A model generated the notes under the pieces. The model worked only from the letters and a program-made list of their open reading frames with translations, made no database searches and was not told the origin of the DNA. The position numbers and the translations under genes were made by a program. A stretch of 64,000 bases of DNA from Ligustrum vulgare (lineage: Eukaryota > Streptophyta > Magnoliopsida > Lamiales > Oleaceae), in the NCBI GenBank assembly GCA_963555705.1, contig OY743180.1, positions 31,156,129-31,220,128 of the forward strand. Direction: 5' to 3'. Positions 24,724 to 35,125 of the stretch are shown piece by piece; the first letter of the stretch is position 1, and each line of letters begins with the position of its first letter.

Positions 24724-26404
24724 TCAAGCTGGGACAGGTTCAGGTACTCTACCATTCCCAGACGGAGCCAAATTGTCGTAATAATCGACCAAAACTTTCC
24801 AACCACCTGGGCACATGAACCCATCAGGAGGATTCTCCCCGTTCTTTGCAAGTGTTCGCATCTGGAAAAAGGCAATCATTTAGACGCGGAATAAAGTACA
24901 GAATGGCTGAGAATTAAAATCCATTTAAATGAGCTACTGCTATAACAAAATTACCTTGGTACCAGATATGAACAGAAAATCTTGTGGCCTTGATGGATCA
25001 AAGAATGCCATTTTACCCTGAGTGTTGTCATAAGCAGCCACCTGGGAGTTCATCCATAATAAGTAGTTAATATTGAAGATTCTTTTTTTCCATGTCATGG
25101 CACTAAATGAATGTGATGATGCTGACTTTTATACCTTGAATGGAAGAATGTTGAGCCGCTCTAATCCAGGAGCCATACTCAGCACCTTCTTACCATGATC
25201 TGCATCATACAGATCTCTTTTCTCAATTGGGTGGCTCATGCCAGCAGGGTCCCGGCCTACAATATAGAAGTTTGCACCTGCATTAATCCGAGCCTTAGCA
25301 TGCCACTGTACCTCAGTTGGGCCCGCATAGTGCATTGGAGATGGAAATATAGAAACTACTGTGGTCTCTGGATCAAGGACGCCATCCTCGAGCACCTAAA
25401 AGAACAATGTGTAATGGAGCATCCTTGAAATACCTATGCTTAAAAGTTCACTTGCACATATTTACTTCTAAGAAAATAAGTTGAAAAACTAAAATAAATA
25501 ATGTTTTCTCTTCATCTAAATTACAAATAAGCAACATTTGTTAACAGTAAGCAAGCTTTAAAAATTTTGAAAAGTAACTTTTTTTACATTAACAAAATAT
25601 CAATAAATATTTGGAAACAAAAAGTTGATTTTACTTAATTTTTATTCAAGCTCTGCTAAATGGAACTTTAGGATACAAGAACGAACTGTTTCATGATCAG
25701 CAACAGTTCTAACATTGTACAAAAATATAATTTGTTCATGAAATTCCTTGTTTTTTTCCTCACGACACTGTTTGACCCGCTGCAAAAACTAATTAGCTCT
25801 AATTCTTAAAAGTATAGTTGTAAAAGGATATGAAGAGAAGCAAATGAAAATGAAAATGCAAAAAGATTAGCTCTGCATTGATAGGTTTCAATATGTTCAA
25901 GAGCGCACGAACCTTCTCATGTTGCTTCATTCGCCAACTAAGTGGTACATCATCCGCTTTTGTATAACCTCCCAATGGATGAAGCAAGAGGACAGGATTC
26001 TTATATCCCATCTCTAGAAGACGACGGCGTGTGTCAGTCATCAACAGAGCATGCCCATTGTGCACAGGATTTCTGAGCTGGAAAGCAAACACAGCATCTG
26101 CATTGCGCCTCACAAACTCATCACGGAGTTGTGAAGGGGAATGCCGGAAGCGATCAAGACCATCATTATACTTGATGGGTTTTATAACCTCTAAATCACC
26201 ACCAATCAACCAATTGCCAGTAGGTGTAATAGCTTCCTCAACATAAGGTAGACCGTGTGCCGTAGTACCCCAGGTTCTTGCTATTCTTTCTTCTTTGTTA
26301 TGCTTGTAAATTTCAATGCTACAGTAACAATTGACTTAAGAACATCAATAAAAATACCTGACTAGCAATTGTCATACATATATCTATGACCTGACGAGCA
26401 ATTG

Positions 26405-26441
<37 letters not shown>

Positions 26442-28184
26442 ATACGTTAGTCTATGTATATATGAAAAGGAGAGAGTTGAAATTCAAAACATGATGGTAA
26501 ATGAGTCCTGCTCTATCCGAAAAACTAATCAAAAACCATTGAACATAAATTGCAACAGTTCTGTTTCATGATTACAGTTACATATGAATTTTACATTTTA
26601 CCCACCATCAGGAATAGAGAATTATTGGCCATATTCCAAAAGATGACGGGAATAGTTAACTTCAACGTAACTGGTACTCTTCTATAATCCAATCAGAATA
26701 ATTTCCTATTTCACGTATAGAAACAGTCAATCGCAGTTTAAGTATATATACTTGTTTTGTAAAGGGGTCAAAATTTAAAGTATTCAATCAGATATATATA
26801 TATATAGGATATTACTATAATTAAAAGATTATGCTGGTATATTGTTCCACTAAATTTGGAACTCAACAAATCTATTCGCTCAAAAATGTCTAAAACATCC
26901 TCGGTCTCGCTATCAGATGCGGTTTGACTTTCAAATTATAGTAAATTTCAAATCATTTGTCTCTTCATTTTCTACAATTGTGGGACCTTGCCCTTGGAAA
27001 TAATCACTTGAATCAGAATTATAAGCCCCACCATCTTATCCGACCAGAGGGTTAAACCTTGGAATATTACACTCTCCAAACACGAGATTTGATAATTCAC
27101 TTCAATGTCAATGATAACAAAAGAAAATTATTAAAGCAGCATATTATATGATATCAACAACTAAATCAAAATTATAGCATGACTGTAGAATTATCAGTTT
27201 TATGCATCAGTAAAACTTGAGCAAGAAACTCTGCAAAGCTATGAAGACACAATTAATAAGATCCAAAAAGAGCTAAAATAAATCAAGACATCTAGCTAAA
27301 ACTTCTGTCTTATATATTTTATTTATTTATTTTTACTTTGATTGAAAAAAAATAAAAAAAAAACATTTAGCCTATTCAATGTACATCAAGTTCTAAAATT
27401 TCACGCCAGAACAGGAATCAACCCCTTCTTAACAATGACAATTTAATTATAATTATCATCCTAATATCCACCATTCATCCTATGCCTCAAGAAATATTAA
27501 AATGGCTTTAAATTAAAAAGAAATTCATCAGCATTAAAACGCCTATTAACTCCACACATGAGCAAAAGCATAACTTCATCAAAAATGTATATTTAACATA
27601 ATTATTAATTAAGCACTTAAAAACTCAGTAACATTCAGCCCAACAAAATTCTATAGAAAATGGCGAAAATTCTTTTACTCGTTCAAGATAGCAATCAGGT
27701 TGTCTTTCTGATCCACGAGCGCGACACTGGTGGACGACCCGATCCAACCCTTCTGGACATCGTCAATGGCCAGAACGATTGCGACCGACATGTTCACAAC
27801 CGAACCATCACTGAGTCGGAGCGAGTTAAAATGAAGCGTTTGGAGGAACTCAGACTCTCTCATGAACCCCTTCAATGGGCTGGCCCAACCCTCGCTGAGC
27901 ACATGGACCCATTGAAGGTCAATCTTGGAGAGTCTGATCTGAGGCAAGCCCATGGCCTGCTTCAATTTCGAATCTTTTTCAGATTCTGGAACAAAAAGCT
28001 CGACAAGTCTGCCTCCATCCGGGTCAATCAGGGAGGCAGAAATCCTGGTACCGGTTCGAGTTCTGGAAGTGAGACGGTGGTGGAGGGGGAGGAGGACGGA
28101 TGGAGCCAGGTGGGTTTTGGACAGTTTTGGGTAAGAGGCGGAGGAAGGAGCGGCGGTGTTGAGGAAAAGAGCCATGGCTGCCAT
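24724..28184 (-). CDS. APS1: ATP sulfurylase, plastid-type, five exons
   Basis: ATP sulfurylase joins sulfate and ATP to form adenosine 5'-phosphosulfate, the first step of sulfate assimilation. Five exons splice in frame with GT-AG borders: 28184-27679, 26318-25913, 25395-25135, 25041-24955 and 24861-24724, giving 465 residues, the usual plant length. The N-terminus (about 1-50) is rich in Ser, Thr, Ala and Arg with few acidic residues, as in a chloroplast transit peptide. Catalytic landmarks are [10 protein letters not shown] (249-258) and GRDPAG (351-356), followed by the conserved tail ending PEPVPA. Met1 is chosen by homology of the start; Met4 is an alternative. All motifs are intact. 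Exon 1 holds a miR395 site. The symbol denotes the family; orthology to a given Arabidopsis isoform was not tested. Confidence 0.97.
26405..26438. repeat. (AT)n microsatellite in intron 1 of ATP sulfurylase
   Basis: An uninterrupted TA run of about 17 units lies close to the 3' end of the 1360 bp first intron, roughly 90 bases from the exon 2 acceptor. Confidence 0.9.
27831..27851 (-). promoter_or_regulatory. miR395 target site in ATP sulfurylase exon 1
   Basis: The transcript segment begins GAGTTCCTCCAAACGCTTCA and lies over codons for EFLQTLHF. Compared with miR395 as I know it, it pairs throughout except for two apparent G:U wobbles and a mismatch opposite the 5' nucleotide of the microRNA. 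miR395 is induced by sulfate starvation and cleaves ATP sulfurylase mRNAs at this conserved position in many plants. Pairing was judged by eye. Confidence 0.85.
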
Positions 28185-28230
28185 TCGGAGCGGCAGAAGA
28201 GATTTCTCTCTTTTATTTCCTTAGTGGGGT

Positions 28231-28260
28231 GGTTTGAAGGAGTTATATTATATTATTTGG
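28231..28260 (-). promoter_or_regulatory. Candidate TATA region of ATP sulfurylase
   Basis: The minus strand reads AATAATATAATATAACTCC about 55-75 bases upstream of the start codon. This is a plausible TATA element with a short 5' leader, but no transcription start can be seen. Confidence 0.35.
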
Positions 28261-29113
28261 AGGGAGAGTGTGTGAATAAGAATTCTGAGAATTAAAAAAG
28301 GAAAAAATCAAAATTTTAGAAAGTGGGGATATAACAAAAAATTGTCGTTAGTGTTAATAAACAATGTGTTCGGGTGAAATGTTTTTTTTAAGTTTTAACT
28401 TATAATCAACTCAATTTTCAATACAATTTTTTAATCATACATTTTTTCTCTCTCTAATTTTTAATCATCAATTTACCTCGAGTGTGGCAGAGGGATGGAT
28501 ATTTGGGAAAGAAAATTGTAATGAGGGGTATTACGGGAATGAAATATTTGGGTGGAATTCTGATGTTGGATTTATTTATGGTTTTATTAGTGAAGTGTAA
28601 AGTTTGGGAGGATGAACCTGGACAATGTTTAATTTATTGGAGCACTCCCAAAATTTAATAACATCTATATGCGAGACTTTTTCGTATTATAAGTGTATAT
28701 TTAGTATTGTTTAAAAAAAAGAATTTATAAAATAAATAGTAATTTTTAAGAGTATAAATGATTGAAATTTAATTGAAAAGTTAAATATTGTAAATTTAAT
28801 TTAGATGATTGAGATTAAGTATTTTAAAAAAATAAGAAAATTTTAAATAAAATCAAATAAGAGCAAAAAATATCTAATACAAGGAAAAATAAATAAATAA
28901 ATGCACGTTGGATCTTTGAAAGAGTTCACTCTTTGTTCAAGACTTTTATTTCTTTTTTATCCATATTAAATAATAGTCTATTTACCTTTTTGAGTGTGCG
29001 TTTAAACTTCTCATTTAATGTGTTTTGCTATTAATCAAAAAATATTGAATAATTGTATATTAGGTAAAATAATTGTAAAATTTACTTTTTTTTTTTCTTT
29101 TTAATAACATTAA
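28261..29113. other. Upstream intergenic sequence of ATP sulfurylase
   Basis: AT-rich, with no coding sequence or recognised transposon. It should contain the upstream control region of the sulfurylase gene, but I could not point to a specific sulfur-response element with confidence. Confidence 0.5.
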
Positions 29114-30612
29114 GGCCATGTTTGATTGGCGAATATCTTTCATAGAAAATGGAATTTATTTTCCAATTCTCACTTTTGACTTGTTTGATATATAAAAAAT
29201 TTCATGGAATTCATTTACTTGGCATGATCACCTCATCCCCAATTCCTTGTTTTCAAGGAATTCATTTTCTTGCCAAAGTGGTGAGAATTAATTTTCTAGG
29301 CAAAATGAAATTCACTTTATATTCTTGCATTTTGATCCTCAACTTTCATAATGGCCAAATTTTATACTTGTTCTTCCATTTGACGCTTCAACTTTCAATT
29401 TGATCTAATTAATTCATGGTCAAATTCAATCTTCATTCTTTGATTTAATTCAACTTTTGAATAATGGCAATTTAGTCCTTCAATTTTCTAAATTTACAAT
29501 TTAGTTAATTGTTCACCACTTTCATATATTTTAATATTATTTATTTATTAAATAACTTATTATAAATAATTTATTTATTAAAAAATATATTAATAAACAA
29601 TTTATTATTAAATGATATTTTTCACTAATCAAATTACATAGAATATATTATCAATCAACGATTTTGAATTTTGAGTTTTGGATTTTGTTTTGAATTTTGA
29701 ATTTTGGTTATTTATTTTGGAATTATTGAAAACATGTTCTCTTTATGATTTTGAAAAACTGTTTTCAAAAATAAAAAAACTGAAAAATGCATTTACTTTG
29801 TAATTTTCTGATATATTTATTTTGTGATATTTTATATGTAAAAAATGGTTGATTTGTTGAATTACATTACTTTTAATGTCAATAAATCATTTAGTTCTCC
29901 ATGTCAATAAATTCATCATTAATATTATTTCAGTTAAACAAAAATCCAACTCAATACCAACAAAATCTTAACAAGGATTTATATATAATGACAAAATAAC
30001 ATAAGAACTTCAAGTGAAAGAAGTGTCTCACATTTACCCAAAAAAAAAAAAAATCTTAACATGGATCTATATGTAATGACAAAATAATATAAGAAATTCA
30101 AGTGAAGGAAGTGTGTCACATTTACCACAAAAAAAAAAATCGTAACATGGATCTATGTATAATGGCAAAATAACATAAAAACTTTAAGTGAAGGAAGTGT
30201 CTCACATTTATCAAAAATAAATAAATAAAAAATAAAAAAAATCTTAATATAGATCTATATATAATAATGACAAAATAATATAAGAATTTCAAGTTAAGGA
30301 AGTGTCTCACATATACACATAAAAAAAAAAATTACAAAGAAAAGTCCAAAACGCGCGTTTTGGAGTTTATAATACAAAATATCCAAAATGCAATAAACTC
30401 GTTTTGAGTTTCCTTTACATTTTTTTTTTTTTTTTTGGAAAACGAATTTTTGAAAATGGGCAAAGTGAACGCGTTTTCAATATTTCCAAAAATCAAAAAC
30501 TCAAAACGAGATGAAAACAGTAAAGAGAACAGGGCCTAAGTTCTTTGGAATTCAATTTATTTGAATTCATTTTCTTTCTACCCGAATTTTACCATCGCAA
30601 TCAAACACACCC
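29114..30612. mobile_element. Possible inverted-repeat element carrying a nested MITE
   Basis: The left side reads GGCCATGTTTGATTGGCGAA and the right side, on the minus strand, GGGTGTGTTTGATTGCGATG, an imperfect terminal inverted repeat. Flanking bases do not give a clean target duplication. The 29661-30536 element lies inside it, and sequence on both sides of that insert contains matching TTTTCC/GAATTC-type blocks. Boundaries are tentative. Confidence 0.4.
29661..30536. mobile_element. Second copy of the 0.88 kb inverted-repeat element, inverted
   Basis: Read on the minus strand from 30536 it starts GGCCCTGTTCTCTTTACTG and follows the order of 4701-5581, including four tandem units and the GATTTTGAATTTTGAG stretch at its other end. 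TAA follows at 30537-30539. The left terminus is eroded: sequence begins near GATTTTGAATTTTGAG at 29661 and lacks the terminal 20-30 bases. Confidence 0.75.
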
Positions 30613-30702
30613 AATTGATATTTCTTAATCTACTTAAAAACAGAAGTTAGTTTATCTTCATGAGACGGATATAGTACATAATAGAAAGCATTTTAAGATT
30701 TA

Positions 30703-30877
30703 TAGTCTATTTGGTAATGTGAAAAGTTTTGGTTTTTGTGATTTTTTTTTTTTTAAAATTTATGGATGTATGATTTAAAAATGTTTGAAAATTCAAAATA
30801 TGTGGGCTTGACTAAGAATGAATGGTTAAGACTAAGTTTGAAAAGTTGTGAAAATTTTTGTTTTACCAAACAAGCTC
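30703..30877. mobile_element. 175 bp Tourist-like MITE, copy 1
   Basis: Ends are TAGTCTATTTGGTAATG and TTTTACCAAACAAGCTC, with TTA on both sides (30700-30702 and 30878-30880). The interior GTGGGCTTGACTAAGAATG is shared with the inverted copy at 32531-32705. Confidence 0.85.
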
Positions 30878-31189
30878 TTAAAAAGTAATTTTTTATATAC
30901 TTTGAAACCTCTTTATTTTACTTTTTATTTTGATTTTTAAAAAATATTTGTTGATTTCTTCTAATAACTCATTTAATACATTTTAGATTTTAAAAAGATG
31001 GGTTTGTTTTCATTTTTAATTAGGGAAAAGTAAATAACTACAAACGTAAAACTATCACTTTTTAAAGTTAACAAACTTAAATTTTCTTTGTAAAAATCTA
31101 GTGTTAATAATAATAAATAAATATAAAATATTCTATAAAAATAATTATCTATTATATTGATAATATAATTTTACCCAAACACCATCCAC
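30878..31189. other. Unassigned AT-rich sequence
   Basis: Nothing recognisable is seen between the MITE and the start of the inverted GTGAC array. Confidence 0.5.
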
Positions 31190-32840
31190 ATTTAGTATCT
31201 CCACCCATGTACACAGTCCCATAGCACCCTCCCCGCCCCATGACCCCACCCACTTTACCCACAAAGTCACAAATAACCACAAAAAGTCACAATTTAATAA
31301 CATATACAAATTTAACCCTTCACCCCCACACCCACTCACCTGCCCCCACAAACCCACAATTGGTCAAACATCACAATTATAAATTTAGCCCCACCCCGCT
31401 AAACCTCATCATATCTCACTCACAAAGTCACAGTCGGTCGCACAAAATAAATTTAGTCACAATTAAAATTTAAGTCCCAAATTTCACTATCGCCATCACC
31501 CCCGCCCCACTCACCCCACAAAATCACAGTTGGTCAGACAAAGTCACAATTTGGTCACAGTTATAACTTTAGTAACAAATTTCGCCTTGGTCCATGCCCT
31601 ACCCCAATCCAACCCAACCAAATACAACCCACTCACAAAGTCACAGTGGTCACATCAAAGTCACATTTTCAGTCACAATTACAAATTTAGTTTCAAATAC
31701 CCAACCCCACCCACCCCTTCCTACAAAGTCACAGTTGGTCACACAAAATACTGTTCAACCACAATTACAAATTTGGTTGCAAATCCCACCCCCACCCCAC
31801 ACTCAAAGTCACAGTTGGTTTCAAAAAATTACAATTACAAATTTTGTCACAATATTTACCACCCCACCCCTCCTTACAAAGTCGTAGTTGATAAAAAGAA
31901 GTCACAATTACAAATTTAGTCGCAAATTTCTCCCCACCTCACCTGCAAAGTCACAGTTAGGTCACAATTACAAATTTAGTCGCAAATTTCTCTTCACCTT
32001 ACCTCACCCCACCTCACTCGCAAAGTCACAGTAGGTCAAATAAAATCTTATTTTAATCAAAATTAAATATTTTATCGCAACCTCACCTCACCCCGCCACC
32101 ATCCCACCCTGCCTAACTCGCAAAGTCACAGTTTGATCACAATTATAAATTTAGTTACAAATCAAACAGTCACATTCGATACTCATCACAAGTAACACAA
32201 ATTCACAATTAATCAATATTTTGATTGATTACCTTACCTAATAAACATGTCACAATCACTCATATATTGGTTAAATTTGTGATGATAAAATTTTTTAACA
32301 TATAATTAATCACAATTACAAATATAGTTACAATCAAACATTTTTAAATGCATGCTATTTATTGATCACAACCTACTCTTTTTTTGGTCACAATTAGTCA
32401 ATATTTTAGTTACAATTACCTAATAATTTGTCACATTTGTGTTCAATCAAATTTTTTTTAACATTAAATTAATTCAACGTGTCACGTCCAATGATCACAC
32501 AGCCACATTTGGTTACAATCACTCATATAAGTGCCTATTTGATAAAGGTAAAAACAACAACACAATTTTTCAAACTCAATCTCAATTATCCATTCTTAGT
32601 CAAGCCCACAGTTTTTGACTTTTCAAATCTTTATCAACCACACATCTATCAAAAAACTAAAAAATATCACAAAAATCAAATTTTTTTACATTACCAAACA
32701 GGCTCTAATTAGTCACATTTTTAAATAGAATTCATCACAAGTTGCACAAAGTAACAATTCATCAACATTTTAGTCACAATACCTAATAATTGGTAACAAT
32801 CATCCATAATTGGTCGCAATTACCTAAAACACCATCAAAT
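31190..32840 (-). repeat. Inverted GTGAC-type array (plus strand CACAAAGTCACAGTTGG)
   Basis: The plus strand repeats CACAAAGTCACAGTTGGTCA, CAATTACAAATTTAGTC and C-rich runs such as CCCCACCCCACC, the complement of the array at 15215-16930. Regularity fades after about 32160, where TCACAATTA motifs persist without C-rich runs. A 175 bp MITE inserted at 32531-32705. Long frames here are repeat translations and are not called. Confidence 0.75.
32531..32705. mobile_element. 175 bp Tourist-like MITE, copy 2
   Basis: The ends are GTGCCTATTTGATAAAGG and TTACCAAACAGGCTC, flanked by TAA (32528-32530 and 32706-32708). On the minus strand it aligns along its length with 30703-30877 and has the same length. 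Confidence 0.88.
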
Positions 32841-33601
32841 GCACTAAAATTGCCACCAAAACCTCCACCCACAACCATCAAAGCACCACCATGGTCACCG
32901 ACTCACCAACGAACCATCCACACCGCCTACTCCTAACATAAATTCACCAACCACCCAGATATCTCACAGATCCGCCACCTACTTCCACCATAGATCCACA
33001 ACCACCATATATCACCGCAACTATCGCACCACACCGCACCATTTGCAAATTGCAACACAAAAAATGAAAAACAAAATAAACAACGAGTGCGAACAGGCGC
33101 CTGATTTCGTCGTACAGGAGCTGCGTCGCTATCTCCGGTCCCCGCAGCAACAGTACAACCTACACCATCAACACATCTGCCGGGTCTCAACTCTCGTTGG
33201 AAAATCCACAACTCACAAACAGGCTTCGACCTCTTCGTCGACATCCCCAACCCTTTCGACCTCTTCGTCGACATCCCCAACCCACACCATATAGCCTAAA
33301 AATAAAAATCCAAATCGTCTCAAATCACCTCTTTGTCGAACTCAGCCTCATTTCCGACACTCTACAAATCCACAACTTCAAGCTCAGCCACCACCCTACA
33401 ACAGCACCGCGGTCACCATTTGCACGAACTGATCCACAATTGTGGAAAATGGGGTGAGAGATAACCGGTGGAGACCGCCGCTAGTAGCAACGATTCTCTC
33501 CACAAGAGACCGTCACTTGAGCGGCGAGCAATGACGATGATCACCACTGCAGTGGAAGAGGCGCGCTGCACGAAGATCTCGTCGTTGATAGAGAAAATAG
33601 A

Positions 33602-33602
<1 letters not shown>
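32841..33602. repeat. GC-rich CACC-type block adjoining the inverted array
   Basis: Composition switches to GC-rich with CCACC and CGACCTCTTCGTCGACATC motifs; the latter occurs twice in tandem near 33225-33280. Frames occur on both strands without recognisable domains. In reverse orientation it precedes a GTGAC array, as the 3410-4140 block does. No protein is called. Confidence 0.4.
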
Positions 33603-33639
<37 letters not shown>

Positions 33640-33683
33640 GCCAGAGATTATAGGTAGAGGTTATGGAGAGAGAGAGAGAGAGG
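33603..33683. repeat. (GA)n microsatellites at the Tat insertion site
   Basis: GA runs occupy about 33605-33633 and 33665-33682. The 12.3 kb gypsy element begins immediately after, at 33684. Confidence 0.9.
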
Positions 33684-34355
33684 TGTTGACCACAAAATCC
33701 GGCTGGACCTTGGACCAACACGTCTTAGCTCCTCCCTCTTGAACACGTGGTTCTCCTATGCACTGTGACAAACAATCAGTTTGCAAAGGGGGCCAAGGTG
33801 GCTCCCGTTTGTACTCCGATGCCAAAGTCAATACTCATTTTTAGGTAAATTTGTGTTGGGTGCGGGAGATATAAATGTGTAGAAGAGAGAAAAGGGAGTG
33901 AGAGAAATGTATATTGATAAAGGTATTAAATTGCTAACCCCTAACTTGGAGACAATCGTGCTTCATTTATAGAGGAACTTCTTGTCTCGGATCACGACAC
34001 GTGGCATACTTTACACTTGTCATCACCCTAGCTCATGGAGGTGACAACCTTGCTTTTCAACCGTAATCATTGCTACATTTCGTAAGGGATGGGCGCCTGT
34101 CACATCTTGGTAAAGGCAGTGTCTCATCACTGACTCCATCTCTCTTCTGGTCAACGCCATAAAGCGCCCCGGCTGAGTATAAAGCACATCGTCTAGGCGT
34201 TAACCAGGTCGGCTAAAGAGGTTTGCTTGACGTACCACCTGGGCATTCATCCCAAGGTGATATTTTAGGCCTTAGCTGCGGGTCAAGGTCCATTGGGCCA
34301 CTATTTGGCCTTCGCTGGTGGATCACTGTACCTTTCTTTGGGCCCGGATTCAACA
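33684..34355 (-). repeat. 3' LTR of the Tat element
   Basis: 672 bp, matching 45345-46015. A CTATAAATG TATA-like box reads on the minus strand around 33965-33972. In an LTR element the 3' LTR supplies the polyadenylation signal. Confidence 0.95.
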
Positions 34356-35125
34356 CTAGTCCCTCAAATCCGAAGGGATCATTCATGGTCGTGTAGGATT
34401 TCCCATGATTTCACAGCATTAACTTTTTAGGGAGTCAATAATGAAATTCCTTATGTAAGGTTCGGATCCATATTATAGCCGATCTTCTGCCTCCTATTTT
34501 CCCTCCTAAATGGGGCCGGGATCGTACTAGCGCGTTTCTTAGACGGCGCATTTAATTCAGAGGGGCTATTGGTATCTATTTCCAAGAAATATATATATAA
34601 AATTGGAGGGGAGTAGCATTTCGCAGCGCGTGGTATTCACTGTGGTAGTTGAACGATTTTTGTCTCTCCCTTTGACGGCTGGCGCTTTGATTAGCCCATT
34701 CTCCAAGAAGCATGGGTTAATCACATTAATCATACGACTCACAAAAATCAAGGAATCTAGATCATTGGGATCCCTATAAATCCTTCTTCATTTTATTATT
34801 TCCCCTTTTACCACTTTCTAAGAGTCTTTGCAGCAATACTCTGGCGAAAGCTTGTTCCGTTTTTCTCTTTCCTGCAAGTTTCGAGTCTTCTCCTCAAGGG
34901 ATTTCTACCCAGCGTCCGCCTTTACTGTTCCACAGTTTCTTTACCGGCGAGTTCTTCATTCCCAGTGCACAATCTCAAGCATTCGTCATCTGAAGGTAAA
35001 CCTCTTGGTCTCTGTATATGCGAGACTTTTCTATTTTTAGTTTCTCATTATGGGTTTGAAAATTTTGTTTTTGCACCTTGTTTTTCTTTTGTTGAGTCTG
35101 ACCCACCTTTAAAACAAAAGAAAAA
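34356..35125 (+). promoter_or_regulatory. Probable promoter and leader of the antisense ORF
   Basis: Just inside the 3' LTR, CCCTATAAATCC at 34772-34783 forms a good plant TATA box pointing rightward, about 345 bases before the first antisense ATG at 35126. AAGGTAAAC near 34992-35000 is a plausible splice donor within the leader. On the minus strand, GAGGGACTAG beside the LTR at 34356 is a weak polypurine tract. Confidence 0.45.

Noticed and set aside
27660..28295. A 211-codon plus-strand frame opposite ATP sulfurylase exon 1
   Set aside because: The minus strand encodes a conserved enzyme with correct splicing; the plus frame has no domain.
31240..31919. Thr/His/Pro-rich frames in the CACAAAGTCAC array
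   Set aside because: They are translations of the degenerate tandem repeat with no conservation pattern.
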